NCBI GenBank assembly: GCA_020081605.1
Contig: JAHREC010000045.1
Location: 1,054,001 to 1,118,000, forward strand
Source: Albifimbria verrucaria
Lineage: Eukaryota > Ascomycota > Sordariomycetes > Hypocreales > Stachybotryaceae
DNA length: 64,000 nt
Reading direction: 5' to 3'
Position numbers and translations under genes: made by a program. The notes under the pieces are model-generated. The model worked only from the letters and a program-made list of their open reading frames with translations. It ran no database searches and was not told the origin of the DNA. Of the stretch, positions 53,006 to 64,000 are shown one piece after another. Position 1 is the stretch's first letter; every line of letters starts with the position of its first letter.

Positions 53006-55160
53006 GATGAAGTACATTTCTAGCCTGCTTCTTACGGCAGCTAGCTGCGTCTCGGCACAGCAAGCCTTATGGGGGCAATGTGGTGGTAAAGGTTGGACAG
53101 GGCCAACGACCTGTGTCTCGGGAGCCGTGTGCGTAGTCCAAAATGAGTGGTATTCACAATGTCTAGCAGGTACGTATGCCCTCTTTCTGCATCAATTGCT
53201 CCTAATTCAGCATCCCATTTGTTCAAATATGATTGTTGCTGTTTCTAACTCTCATCCAATAGGAAATGCTCCCGTTACGACAACCACCACAACCTCTACT
53301 GCACGTGCCTCTAGCACCAGCACTGCTGCGATACCAAGCGGTAGTGGTACTTTTTCGTGGGATAGGAAGACATTTTATGTGAATGGAAATTCATATCAAA
53401 TTGTCGGTGGGCAGATTGACCCCAGCGTGTGCCAAAGGCCTACTGGGCACATAGGTTGCAAATGGCCAAGTCAATGGGCTTGAACACGATTTTCTCGTAC
53501 CTGTATTGGCAGGATATTGAGAAATACCCAGGCAAATTTGACTTCACGGGTAACAATGATATAGTAGCCTGGCACGAGGAGATCAAAAGGCCGGGCTCAA
53601 GGCCATTTTGCGCCCGGGTCCGTACGTGTGCGCCGAGCGTGATTGGGGTGGTCTTCCCGGATGGTTGTCCCAGATCTCGGGAATGAAAATCCGATCCAAC
53701 AATCAGCCATTCCTCAATGCGACTTCAAATTACCTTGCCAAGGTCGGAGCTCAGCTGCAGCCCTACCTGATCACAAATGGCGGGCCTATCCTGATGGTCC
53801 AGATTGAAAATGAATATGGCTATGTCGGAAATGACAAGGCCTACACCGGAGCGCTTGCCAACATCCTCAAGACTCATTTCCCGAACATGAAGCTGTACAC
53901 CAACGATGGCGCCCAATCGGGTGCGCTGAAGAGCGGCCAGGTCCCTGGTGCTTTGTCGGTTGTGGATGGCACAGACTCAAAGGGCGGATTTGCGCTTCGC
54001 GACCAGGTCATTACTGACCAGAGCAGCCTGGGACCTCTCATGAATGGCGAGTACTGGGTTCGCTGGTTCGATACTTGGGGCCCTCGTAACGGGCATTCTT
54101 CGTATGATGGCGATACGAATGGCATGAATGGGCGAGCAAATGAACTCGACTGGGTTTTGTCGGGCGGCAACCACTTCAGCATCTTCATGTTCCATGGAGG
54201 AACCAGCTTCAATTTCGGCAACGGCGCTGGCGACAACTCTCCCAGATCGCCCATGACCACCAGTTACGACTATGGCGCTGCACTCGACGAGACGGGTCGG
54301 CCCAGCCAAATCTATACGTACTTCCGCAATGCTATCGCTAAGCACGTTTCAAACATCCCGGCCGTGCCTTCAATTCCAGCGATTGCGTCGGTGGCCGATT
54401 TTTCACTGTCGCCTGTGCTTGGCATGCTGGACAATCTGCCGTCGCCTCGCTTCTCCAACTCGCCTCTCGTCATGGAAGCCACCGGCCAGGTTTTCGGCTA
54501 CATCCTCTATGAGTATGTTGCCACCGGGAGCGTGTCTGGCAATGTCGTCCCAGGCAGCGGAGCGCCCGGGACAGGGTTATTGTGTACGTAAACGGATCCA
54601 AGAGGGGCGTCATCGACGGGATCTACAGAACCCCCGCGACAGTCAGCGTCAGCTTGAACAAGGGTGACAAGCTCTGGCTCCTCGTAGAAAACCTCGGACG
54701 CGCCGACAACGGGTTCTCGGACCAGACCAAGGGCATTTACGGCGACGTCACGGTCGGCGGTACCAAGGTTACCGGATGGAACCACTATAATTTCCCGCTC
54801 GACACAGCTCCAGCCGCAGCGTCATCTGGCGGTTCGAAGCCCGTGGTGGCAAACAGCCCACCCGTCTGGTATCGTGGCACCTTCAAGACGTCCAACTCTG
54901 GTTTGGCCGCCGACACGTTCCTGCAGCTCCCGGGAGGCGTCAAGGGCGTCGTCTTCGTGAACGGGAACAACATTGGCCGGTACTGGACGGTCGGGCCGCA
55001 GCAAGAGCTTTTCGTGCCGGGCGCATATCTTAAACAAGATGCAGATAACGAGGTGCTGGTGCTGGAACTTGCGCCCGGTACTTCGAGTCGAGTTGCAAGG
55101 GGCGTGTCCAAGAGGACGTGGAAGAACAACGCTGATCCGGAGTGCAATAACTGTTCGTAG
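53006..55160 (+). CDS. GH35 beta-galactosidase with N-terminal CBM1
   Basis: Secreted enzyme releasing terminal beta-galactose, for example from galactan or xyloglucan side chains. A signal peptide leads directly into a CBM1 ([22 protein letters not shown]). An intron (about 53168-53262) and a Thr/Ser-rich linker follow. The GH35 barrel has [44 protein letters not shown], the acid/base glutamate in [14 protein letters not shown] and the nucleophile glutamate in [14 protein letters not shown]-terminal beta domains contain [16 protein letters not shown] and [17 protein letters not shown]. Length fits a single-chain GH35. One base is missing in each of the runs at 53420-53423, 53585-53588 and near 54564. 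GH35 enzymes rarely carry a cellulose-binding module, so this pairing is worth noting. Confidence 0.92.
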
Positions 55161-56553
55161 TGAGACGGTTGCTGGATGTTGGTTACAGGATTTGGTAACA
55201 CAGACAACGTGAGATTTATTTTTCGTGCCAAACCAATTGCGCAGTATTCCAAGAAGCGATGATGTTCGATCTGAAAATGCTTGATTGATGAGAAGTGTGC
55301 GTTAAAAGGAGCGTCCCTTAGCTATAACCCGGAAGCTTTTGTTGAAGGGAACTAAAGTATCATGAGAATTGAATCCTCAAGAGAAAATCGGGTTATTAAA
55401 GAAAATAATTGTCCAGTATTTCAGATCAACTACGACCGTAGGGTAACTAAATGGCGATACAGCTGGAGAGCGACGGATCCTTCCACCTTCAATTGGTTAC
55501 GACATGGCTTCGAAGCTCGGACTTAATTAACAATTACATCTTCGCTGATAAAATACCATTGGTGACCCGCATCCATTCCTTTCCTTTGTCTGTGGGATGT
55601 CCAAAGGTTGAGAAAAGTCGAGAAGTAAATGGACCATGGCAAGGTTTTGCAGCAACCAACACGATGGCTGCCACATTCCTCAAGGCCGTAACCAACTGCA
55701 TTAAGCTCACCGCAGACTTAGTCCAATTTCTCTTAGATTCAACGGCGAAACCATAAGTTCTCTGCCGCCTCGCGGGTTATGATAACGTCGATACTTTGCA
55801 GCCCACGTGCTGTATCATACAAAGGATTTCCAACTATTTAAGATAGTTACAACCAATAGCGTTGGTCGCCGTACTGTGATCACACAGTTAATGCTAGAGA
55901 CACCTCGAGATGTCGAATCTTACGACCGGAGAAAGCACATTGCTTGAATTTACCAACCCCATTCATAGGGTATTTTTTATCACTAAAGGCACTTCTTTTC
56001 CCCATAGTTTAGAGTAGTTGGCCCATCCTCAGTGGATGCTAAAGTATGGGCAGGAGAAAATCATCAGTCAGAACGTTAAGTGGATATTATCTTTGTCCTT
56101 GAAGATTTTAACAAATCTAGAATCTCCGCCTTGAAGAATCCTAGGTAGCGGTCCATAGTAAATTTGATACCTGCATTATCAGGTAGACTTCCTACAGCAT
56201 GTCCTTGTGCAGCCAACTTGATCATGAGAATAACCCTGGAAACTCTTATGGAAATTAAGTCCGCTGCTAAAAGTAAGATTGTGTTTTTGAGATAGTTTCC
56301 TAGGTCGGTTTGGCCTCTAAAGATATTACTGGCCAGACAATACCAAGGGCATGCAGGCGGAAGGAGTTCATTACGGAAAGACACTTCCTGCGCCTCTGAC
56401 GATTCAAGTGCAAGTTCCTTTAGTGGGTTCAGGCCTCATAAATCTATGATCTGTTTATGGTGTGCGTTGGTTTTTCCACCTTTACTGTAGGATTAAGTAT
56501 GATTGAGCCACAGATGTAGAGCCTATATAATGAAAGTTAATAACGTTTCTAGG
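55161..56553. other. Intergenic, AT-rich
   Basis: No gene assigned. A 102-codon minus-strand frame (56076-56384) contains LGNYLKNTILLLAADLIS and GIKFTMDRYLGFFKAEI, which look protein-like, but nothing upstream continues it. It may be a decayed fragment. Confidence 0.35.
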
Positions 56554-56786
56554 CTAGTTGTGTAATAAGAATATGCGGATATATATGAAGGAATTGAGGC
56601 ACTACTAAAGACAATTGAAGGCGGTGAGCTCAAACGCATGATTGGAGATTATAAATCTCAATGATAAACTATTGAAAGGAGGTCACAGAATAAGATCCCG
56701 GTCTCGTCCGGGTAATTGGCAGATACAGTAGCCGCTATATTCCTAAGATAATATTCTTGATGTTAGGATACGAATGAATAGATAGC
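56554..56786 (+). repeat. Dispersed repeat, copy A
   Basis: Same sequence family and orientation as copy B at 60063-60297. It begins near GTTGTGTAATAAGAATATG and ends GATACGAATGAATAGATAGC. This copy keeps more C and G, for example GGTCTCGTCCGGG. It may be a solo LTR or a fragment of a longer element; no flanking duplication is clear. Confidence 0.85.
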
Positions 56787-57017
56787 GAATACGCGGTAAA
56801 AACCAGGTACTCGAAATCCCCTTTTAGTTAGTGCAAGCCCGGTGGACAAGGGGACGGGCCATTAGCTTGCTGACAGCATGGCCAACCAACAACGTATCAC
56901 AAAAGAAATTATACCGTAGCAATGAAATGCAACAGACATTAAGCAGGCTATTCGACGTCGCTGTGGACATTGACCCGGTCTCTTGGTCTCTTAGTGTGTC
57001 ACCGAAAGCAATTGACG
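56787..57017. promoter_or_regulatory. Promoter region of the P450 gene
   Basis: A short upstream region bounded by repeat copy A, so the repeat lies within about 230 bases of the P450 start. No specific site is recognised. Confidence 0.35.
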
Positions 57018-58672
57018 ATGGTACTCGCTCCCATATCAGTTGCAGCTTGCATGCTGCTAATCACGTATCTCGTGCGGAAGTTGTACATCAAGCGTTTTGA
57101 GCAATTCGCGGGCTTCCCCAACATCCGCCCTCGCTCTTATTGGGACACCTCGCGACCGTCGATGAGTTCATCAAGAAGCAGCCGCCAAAGGGCACGCCGA
57201 CATGGCCTTTGCGGCCATGCACCAGGCGTTGGGCCGCCCGCCTGTCATGTTTGTCGACCTTCGTCCCGCCTCCTCGCCCATGCTCGTCGTAGGCAGCTAC
57301 GAAGCCGCCGAGCACTTTGCCAAGAGCTCCGATCGCTGGCCCTATTCGCCCCCAAGGCCCCTGAGATCTGGAAGTCCTTCGAGTATCTCACAGGCCCCAA
57401 ATCCATCATTTCAGCCAAGGGTGAGGAGTGGAAAGCTCTGCGAAAACGCTTCAACCCTGGCTTTGCCACGCAGAACCTGATGGAGCTGCTGCCATCTATA
57501 CTAGAGAAGATCTCTCAATTTGTCGACCACCTCGACTCTTTGGCGCAGTCTGGGAGTGAGTTCGAAATGCAGAGTTATGCGACCGACCTAACTTTTGACA
57601 TCATCGGTCGCGTGGCCCTCGATGTAGACATGCATGCCCAGAAACAGCAGCCTACCGAGTTTATGCAAGCTTTCCGCGAGCTCATTGTTACATATAGTGG
57701 GGAAGCTCTAGATCTCCCGTGGTGGTTGACACCGCGCACAGAATGGAAGCGCTATCGTCTGCATCAAAGGGTAAGGGAAAGCCTCCGAGCAACAGTCCGG
57801 AGTCGCCATGCCGAGGGCTCTAAGGAAAGCAACTTCAGCATCCTGTCTATGAGCCTTCGCGACGTCGGTCCCTCACCACCGAGCTCGTAGATGTGACATG
57901 CGATCAGCTCACTAGCTTCTTGTTTGCTGGCCATGATACAACCAGCACTCTCATGTCCTGGGCTTTCTACGAGCTTTCCCGTACGCCCCACGCGTTGCGC
58001 GCCGTCCGCGACGAGCTGGATGAGCTTTTGGTCCGGATCCTGACCCTGCCGCTGTATGTTCTCGGCTCCTTGCTCCTGGAGGAAGGGAGTTGATCCATCG
58101 CATGTCTTATGTGATGGCCGTTATCAAGGAAACCCTACGCCTGTGGCCTCCTGGTGCTACATCTCGTATGACGTCGCCCGGAGATGGCTTCACGATTCAC
58201 ACGCCAAACGGAGACCTCTGCACGGACGGCCTGATGGTCTACCAAATCCACTCTATTATCCACCGTGATCCTAAGGCTTTCGGCGACACAGCGAATAAAT
58301 TCGTGCCAGAGCGGTGGCTCAATGGAGACGCAATCCCGGCTGGAGCATGGCGGCCGTTTGAGCGCGGCTCTAGGAACTGCATTGGCCAAGAGCTTGCAAC
58401 TATTGAGGCGCGAGTTTTAATAGCGCTCACTGCTCGGCGATTCGACTTCACAAAAGTCGGGACCGGCGAGTCGACACTTGATGATGCCGGAAATCCAGTA
58501 ATGGGTGAGCATGGCCAGTACGAGGTTACATCACAAATGTACATGGTAAGTTGTTCCCGCTTCTACGAGTTTGTGCGCAGGCCTGTTAATCACGCAATTA
58601 TAGACCAGGCAAGTAACATCTAAACCAGTAGACGGCATGAGGATGAAGGTCAAGATTAGGCAAAGAAATTGA
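57018..58672 (+). CDS. Cytochrome P450 monooxygenase
   Basis: A microsomal P450 of unknown substrate. The ATG at 57018 opens a membrane anchor (MVLAPISVAACMLLITYLV). Landmarks in order: WKALRKRFNPGF (C-helix), SYATDLTFDIIGRVALDVD, the oxygen-binding I-helix FLFAGHDTTSTLMSW, the K-helix VIKETLRLWPPGATSR, FVPERWLNG and the heme loop FERGSRNCIGQELATIEAR with its cysteine. A final intron (about 58544-58603) joins in phase to a tail beginning TRQVTSKPVDGM, a family-typical ending. One base is missing near 57130, 57192, 57347, 57863 and 58029; each time the frame resumes with conserved sequence. All signature residues are present, so the true gene is probably functional. It sits between two copies of a repeat and next to a truncated receptor gene, with no biosynthetic cluster around it. 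Confidence 0.88.
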
Positions 58673-59429
58673 ATAAGGTGGATAGCAATGCAGGGCTATA
58701 TGTCCAAGTGTGCGGCAGAATGTCACAAACCCTGGAGTTGTGTATAGACTAGTCAACATACCATGCTGTGGTTCATTACCGTTCCGGTGATATACAGATA
58801 ACTGATTTCAATTACATGAAGATTACTACTTTCCGTGGAACGTTGTTAGCAAGCCATGGGCTTTGTATGACGGGTAGCCATATGCTACGGTAGGGTAGCC
58901 TTGTGTTACAGTAGCTTGCTTTGTGGTAGGATGGTGGTTCCGAGGATCTCTGCCTCATTGCTCGTATTCCGCCGTCGAAATGCATGTTGGTCCTGCTATT
59001 GAGACGACCACAGGCTTCATGACTGCATTTTCGGTGTTACTACTGTAGCAGTAAGCGTGGGCCACCGCCCAGCCGCTATCGTAAGGGCGGCACACCAACG
59101 ACACTATTTCCTCCCAGTATCTTCTTGGCTCGACACGCCCGTCCACCAACATTGCGTGTACACCCCTCTTACCGCAGACTTGCAGATACGGACCGTCCCT
59201 AGTGATTTCTTTGCGGCTCTACCTGTCATCTTTTTGCGGTTAGATCTTCTTGAAGGGTAGGTTCCTCCTTGTTCCCTTCAAGAGCATCTTTTCTCCTTCT
59301 CTCTTTAAATTGTAGCTGAATTATTGTTAGGTCCTCAGCTCACCCGCTCTTCACTGTTCTCAACTCTAGCTTTTTGAATCCATTGGTGTTTGACAAGCGC
59401 TATCTTGGTTACACTCCAAAGAAAGTATC
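58673..59429. other. Intergenic between the P450 and the receptor fragment
   Basis: No gene seen. The 3' half is pyrimidine-rich and looks like a normal fungal promoter, consistent with the receptor fragment having been a real gene. Confidence 0.4.
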
Positions 59430-59826
59430 ATGAACTTTTCACAGATGGATCCCACAACAATCCCGGCTGGTTATCCGCCAGCTGGAGTCATACCGAATTT
59501 CGTTGATACTCCCTCGTCGAGTCCTGTGTATCGCGGAGTCATTTATTCATTCGTGCCGCTCATGTTCGCTTTTCTGTTCGGTCGCCTTTTCGTCCGTACG
59601 CGCACCCTCCGCGACTTTTGGTTCGACGACGGTACGTCGAAAATCCTGATCATTCAAATCACCAAAGAAATGCCCCACTAACAGTAGGCAGAGTCTGTTG
59701 CATCCTGGGTGCCGTAAGTGTTTCTTGTCGAGTGTCGTACGGAGCTGTAGTCACCATCGCTTGCAGGCTTACAGGACATTCAGGGCAGCATCATCGCTCA
59801 CTGCGGCGTTCTTATACCATATGAGC
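59430..59826 (+). pseudogene. 5' fragment of a Pth11-like receptor gene
   Basis: The first exon encodes an extracellular start and first helix (VYRGVIYSFVPLMFAFLFGR, then RDFWFDD), matching the beginning of a Pth11-like receptor. A GT-AG intron (about 59632-59687) joins to a second exon with VCCILGAVSVSCRVSYGAVV, the second helix. Similarity ends near 59826, and the sequence then changes to unrelated AT-rich DNA and repeat copy B. All later helices are missing, so this is a truncated copy. The promoter-like region and intact intron suggest recent truncation. An alternative is a short intact gene of another kind, which I think less likely. Confidence 0.7.
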
Positions 59827-60062
59827 AGTATTTTCCATCGACATTTTGCTTTCGAGATGCCTTGATAACCATATTAATGCTTGACCATCCGTTGGGAAGA
59901 CATCTTTGGGATGTTTCACTTGCCGATATTAACGACAAATACCTGCAGATAAGCAATCCACATCTTGCGGGCCCCTGTTGAACACTCACTCAAACTTCAG
60001 GTCTGGAAGCGGAAGTAGACTTTGGTAAGATAGTTTTTTACCACGTACTCTATACTCTATAA

Positions 60063-60297
60063 CTAGTAGTATAACAAGAATATGCAGATATATATATATA
60101 GGAATTGAGGCCCTGTTAAAGATAATTAAAGGCAGGAAGCTCAAGTATATAATCAAATATTATAAATCTTAATAACAAACTATTAAAAGGAGATTATAGA
60201 ATAAGATCCCGGTCTTATCCGGGTGATTAGTCGATATAGTAGTTGCTATATTTTTAAGATAATATTCTTGATATTAGGATACGAATGAATAGATAGC
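60063..60297 (+). repeat. Dispersed repeat, copy B (RIP-like)
   Basis: Direct repeat of copy A (56554-56786), about 235 bases. The differences are mostly C to T and G to A in this copy: for example GGTCTCGTCC in A is GGTCTTATCC here, CCGCTATATTCC is TTGCTATATTTT, and GGTCACAG is GATTATAG. That is the signature of repeat-induced point mutation. Confidence 0.88.
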
Positions 60298-60982
60298 TAG
60301 AAAAAATTGCATCGTAAACTAAACTAAAACTATAAGGCATTGCCCACTTATTCCTTCGATATCCATTTAAAAGCGGAACCGTTTACACCGTTGAGTACAA
60401 GGTCCGATCTATAGCTCTGCCATTTAACCTAGCCAGCCGCTGATCAAGGTTCTTTTGACGATTTTACTATCGTGGGGCATGTGTATAGGAGTGGCATCGT
60501 GGACTGCTCAAAGTGGGCTGCCCATGCCAAGTCAAGTCTGGGCTGGTGGATGGCATGCGCGAAGGAAGGGGTGGAGTTGGTTTCCTGTTCCTTTGCTGGC
60601 AAGTGGAGAATGTCCAGGGGCAAACTGGCGAAGTAGAGAACCTGTCCTTTGAACTCATCAAAACTTGTTGGTGATAGTAGTTACTGATTGGTTGTGTGAA
60701 TGGGGCGAGTTCTTCCTTCTCGACAGTATTTCTTTTAGCTTCATGTATTTACTCTATGTCACTTACTATGGTAAGTGTCTCCCTGGGTGCCAGCAAGGGG
60801 TCTAGCGGTCTGGACCCAAACCACGAGGACATACCTTCTCGCCACCTCCAGAACTCATATCAAGCTTTGGAGAAACGAGTATAAATAACCCAGACCTGCC
60901 GCCCAAGCTTTTGAACCTCATCCTCATTCTCACCCTCGTCCATCTTGTATTCACTCGCCGATACATCTCATCCACCGTCAAC
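60298..60982. other. Promoter region of a small secreted protein gene
   Basis: Upstream of the start at 60983; contains a TATA-like GTATAAATA near 60880 about 100 bases before the ATG and CT-rich leader sequence. No coding frame is supported. Confidence 0.45.
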
Positions 60983-61368
60983 ATGCGTGCCGCTGCTGTC
61001 CTCTCCGTCCTCTCCCTCGTCACCGGCGGTAACGCCTGGGCTCAGGCCGCCAGCGGTGAATGGATCGCCAACATGCAGATCTATGATGTGACCAACGGAG
61101 GCTGGGCGAGTAAGTTTGCTACAAGAAATCCCAAAACCGTCTCGAATATCTCAGGCTGACTAGCCGTGCAGAGGCTACCGATGAGGCTTGCACCTACATG
61201 AACACCCACGACCGTGTCCCTATCGGTGGTGCTTGCAAGTTCTGGCTCGACGGTAACGGCAGAATCGCCTACGGAAGTAAGTGCTTTCCCATCACCATCG
61301 CCCTCTTCAGAGTTCTGACAAGAATCATAGCATGCAAGGAGAACCAGTACCGCTACTTCTGTGGTTAA
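60983..61368 (+). CDS. Small secreted cysteine-rich protein
   Basis: Three exons (introns about 61110-61171 and 61277-61330, both GT-AG and in phase) encode a protein of about 90 residues. A signal peptide (MRAAAVLSVLSLVTGGNAWA) is followed by a mature part with WIANMQIYDVTNGGW, DEACTYMNTHDRVPIGGACK, FWLDGNGRIAYG and a C-terminal CKENQYRYFCG. Four cysteines suggest two disulfides. No known family is recognised. Short length, secretion, cysteines and a strong TATA-like promoter resemble fungal effector or antimicrobial candidates, but the sequence does not prove either. There is no frameshift. Confidence 0.78.
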
Positions 61369-62289
61369 TTTGGCAAGCCATAATGTTCGAATTCGGCTTG
61401 AGCTACCATCACTGTCTGATGGCTCGACGGGGCTGGAATGGTTTTATTGTTGAGATCTCAAGATGGCATTTATCTGAGTCCCTGGAGGTTATAGTTGGTT
61501 CCAAACCAATCAACAAAATGATAATGAATTTCGGACTTGAAACTGCCTTCTGATTAAGCTGCTGGTGTTTATGCTCTTAACTAATCGTCCTAAATACCAT
61601 GACTGTGGAATACACTTCGATGATTCCCATGAGCATAATATATAAAACCATATATCACCCACTTCAGGCAATAATCTTCCACGCTAAAGAGCCGCATGTC
61701 TCAATAACACTTGACGTTAGAGGTACATTAATAATTTGCACAGGCCTTTAAGAGTTCCGACCCATATAGTGAGGTGCGATGGTCTAAGCTCTATATCTGT
61801 GGATGCTACTTTTGTGAGGAATTGGAGTCTTGTTAGTATATCACACGAGACTGCCATTGCTTTCCAATGTTATACGTGACTTCTTGTATATTCAGTCTTT
61901 ACTCGGCCTTTTTCTCGTCACCGTATGAAGTTCGCACGACCTCTACTTTCTTTGTCTCAATATCTCGTTTCAGTATAAGCTGCAATTTCCGATGTCGACA
62001 TGGCAACAAGAGTATTGATATAGTTATCCATAGCGAGATATGTCGCAGTATAAGCCAAGCTGCAATCAGTTCAATTACCCGCATAGCGGATTGAGATTAG
62101 GCGCTTTCCCATAATGGCTTATTTTGGGATTAGGGCTAACTTTAAATTATCACATTTTTAACCAAGCAAGAAGGTTGAAAATACTCCTCTTCACACTCAC
62201 TGTTTTCTGCGCCTATAGTAGCAGCCTACAGTATTCAGCCTGTCTCTTCCTGCGCCGCATGCTGCCTGATTAGCTACCTACCCTATACC
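61369..62289. other. Intergenic, nothing assigned
   Basis: AT-rich spacer. Short frames near 61870-62090 are open on both strands and show no family features. Confidence 0.4.
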
Positions 62290-63146
62290 ATGGAGAGTTC
62301 AAAAGCATAGAGCCGTTCTGGCCTCGCAAGCTTGTAAAAGTGACCCCGGAACCATCCAGGAAATAATTAGAGATAGCGGAGAGAAGCTGGCTGCCGTATC
62401 CCTAGCGCAGATTCCCGCATCCCGGCCGATGCGATAATTCACGATAACGGATGCGGAACCGGCGCGGCCACGGCTACCATCATGGGGCTGTGACCCCAGA
62501 GGTGGCATCTTCTATCCAAATCACGGGAACGGACATCGACGAGGCAGCTGTGGAAGCCTATCGTGCTCGGTCGGCAGCCTTGTCCTGGCCTGCCAAGGGT
62601 GTCGTTATGAATGCAAATGTGCTATCGTTTCCTGACGAGACATTCACCCATTCAATCGGCAACGCTATGCTTTTCTTGGTCGGCAATGGTGGTATTAATG
62701 CTGTTAAAGAAATGCGTCGCACCCTCAAACCCGGGGAATGCTGCTAGTAAACTGCTTCGCATACAACCCCACTTGGAGGCTGTTCGAGAGGCATCCCGGG
62801 CAACTCGTCCAGAGGGAATACTCCCAGCGTGGGACTCGTTCGAGCACTGGCAAGATCCTGCGGTTATCGCTGGCGCATTGGAGGCTGGCGGCTTTAAAAA
62901 GACATGGTGATTGTGCGACAAAGAGAAATGTTCGTGAACGTTGGGAACTTTGAGCGCCACGCGCTATTGGTATGGAGTTTCCGAGGGATGCCGGCTGCAG
63001 GATGGAGCAAAGAGGATGAGCGTAGTTGGGACGATGCTGTGGATATTGTTAAGCGGGAGCTCCGAAAGACAGAAGGATTTAAACTGGGTGAAGATGGCAC
63101 TGCAATAGTCAGATTTCTTATTAATATCGCAACGGCAACTAAGTGA
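62290..63146 (+). CDS. SAM-dependent methyltransferase (class I)
   Basis: A soluble Rossmann-fold methyltransferase of the kind common in fungal secondary metabolism. Landmarks: motif I as HDNGCGTGAATA, the acidic loop GTDIDEAAVEAY, the NANVLSFPDETFTHSIGNAM region (motif II type), MRRTLKPGG and a C-terminal part with WDSFEHWQDPAVIAGALEAG, HALLVWSFRGMPAAGW and GFKLGEDGTAIVRFLINI. The start at 62290 is likely, but the frame changes soon after (near 62305), so it is not certain. Further one-base losses occur near 62434, 62488, 62736, 62778 and 62912; the density is the highest in the window. Family is clear; substrate is unknown. No biosynthetic gene lies directly beside it in this window. Confidence 0.78.
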
Positions 63147-63929
63147 GAGGGTTGCCCAAGAGGGTTGCTCAAGCGCGGTGCTGTGCTATTGAGTTGGACG
63201 AGGCTTCAGCTGGGAATGCGGGCTGTGATGGTTGTGACGTTGGCTGTATGTAACTCGGGGCAATGCGGGCGCGTAACGTCTGTCATCGGGCCAAATGACC
63301 ACCTAGGCCATCAATTAAGTCTAGTTTGTACATATCGGCTTCCAGTTGGTCAATTCATTAAGGTAGTTGGCTGTTAAGTTTGTGCCTCACCGACCTCCAA
63401 GGAGTTAAGGCCCCCGTGTGGGTGCAGCTGGGTTATAGTTATTGCCAAGCGCCCGCGTGTTTCGGTGATAGCTCGTCGGCGATAGCTCCCCGACGCCTGT
63501 GGCGGTGCAGCGCCCGCCTGAGCCTCTCCCACAGCAGCTGGACCCTTTGTTTCACCGGCCATGCCCCCGGTATTTATATGAATTCAGCCACTCGGGTCCC
63601 TTGGACGGTGGCGATAAGTGCGGGTCTGCAGGCGAAATCTCCTATTGCCGAATCGGGAATCCTCCAGCCACCACGCGAGCCTGCATACATCATATCTCCT
63701 TCGGACAGGCATCTCGACCTGACGATCGCTATCGGGGATAAACCCAGAGTTCGAAATCTTACCCGTCATGGCCCATTGGCGTTGTTTCGTCATACTCGGC
63801 CCGCGGCCTGTTCTTCGTCTTTAAGAATGCGACGTTTACGCAGCCACCATTCTCGTCTTACTCGTTCGATACCCGCAAGACAACAACACACTTACACGAC
63901 ATCGCTCTTTGTTAGCTTACTCAGTCAAC
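63147..63929. promoter_or_regulatory. Promoter region of the right-end gene
   Basis: Spacer leading to the start at 63930. It contains TATA-like GTATTTATATGAATTC near 63569 and a CA/CT-rich leader just before the ATG. No coding frame is supported. Confidence 0.4.
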
Positions 63930-64000
63930 ATGGAGCAACCTGTATCCGAAGGCGTTTTGTCCAACTCGACACCACACCGAAACAACACTCAAATCCCTCC
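63930..64000 (+). CDS. Start of a gene cut by the window end
   Basis: An ATG in good context (TCAACATGG) opens a frame that runs to the last base, reading MEQPVSEGVLSNSTPHRNN. The hydrophilic, serine/threonine-rich start suits many fungal transporters or regulators. Nothing more can be said from 23 codons. Confidence 0.5.
   Translation, partial: MEQPVSEGVLSNSTPHRNNTQIP

Noticed and set aside
56554..60297. A complete LTR retrotransposon with the repeats as LTRs
   Set aside because: The 3.3 kb between them holds a P450 and a receptor fragment, with no gag, protease, reverse transcriptase or integrase.

Overview
The window is nuclear DNA of a filamentous ascomycete. Small GT-AG introns, an SAT-type non-reducing polyketide synthase, Pth11-like receptors, a HET gene, CBM1-tagged plant-cell-wall enzymes and Zn2Cys6/C2H2 regulators point to a Sordariomycete, most likely Hypocreales (Fusarium/Nectriaceae or a close relative). 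The genus is an inference from gene content only. About 22 genes or gene fragments are recognisable, with gene-poor, AT-rich spacers between them.

Left end (0-13.5 kb): a divergent secondary-metabolite pair. An NRPS-like A-T-R enzyme (aryl carboxylic acid reductase type, minus strand, 467-3970) and a non-reducing PKS (SAT-KS-AT-PT-ACP-ACP-TE, plus strand, 4423-11164) share a 452 bp promoter. The natural reading is that the PKS makes and releases an aromatic acid and the A-T-R enzyme reduces it to the aldehyde. A Pth11-like membrane receptor follows tail-to-tail.

17-24 kb: a GH11 xylanase, an NAD-dependent epimerase/dehydratase and a GH43-CBM1 hemicellulase. 24-34 kb: a Ras-like protein that has lost key GTPase residues, a second Pth11-like receptor, an ERG5/CYP61-like P450 and a Zn2Cys6 factor transcribed divergently from it, with a hairpin-type inverted repeat between them. 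34-44 kb: a fasciclin-domain surface protein, a HET protein, a capsule-synthesis-like glycosyltransferase, a second GH43 enzyme and a Dal5-like MFS permease. 48-55 kb: a C2H2 protein, a small secreted protein and a GH35 beta-galactosidase carrying a CBM1. 56-64 kb: two direct copies of a ~235 bp repeat, one with a RIP-like transition pattern, bracket a P450 and a truncated Pth11-like gene. Then come a second small secreted protein, a methyltransferase and the first bases of a further gene.

A property of the whole window: nearly every longer gene is broken by one or more single-base frameshifts, and almost all are explained by one missing base (occasionally two) at or beside a homopolymer run. 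The protein resumes in the next frame with conserved residues. This looks like systematic homopolymer under-calling in the assembly rather than mass pseudogenisation. The genes are therefore annotated as whole loci with apparent frameshifts noted. Exon borders come from GT-AG signals and reading-frame continuity, so they are predictions.
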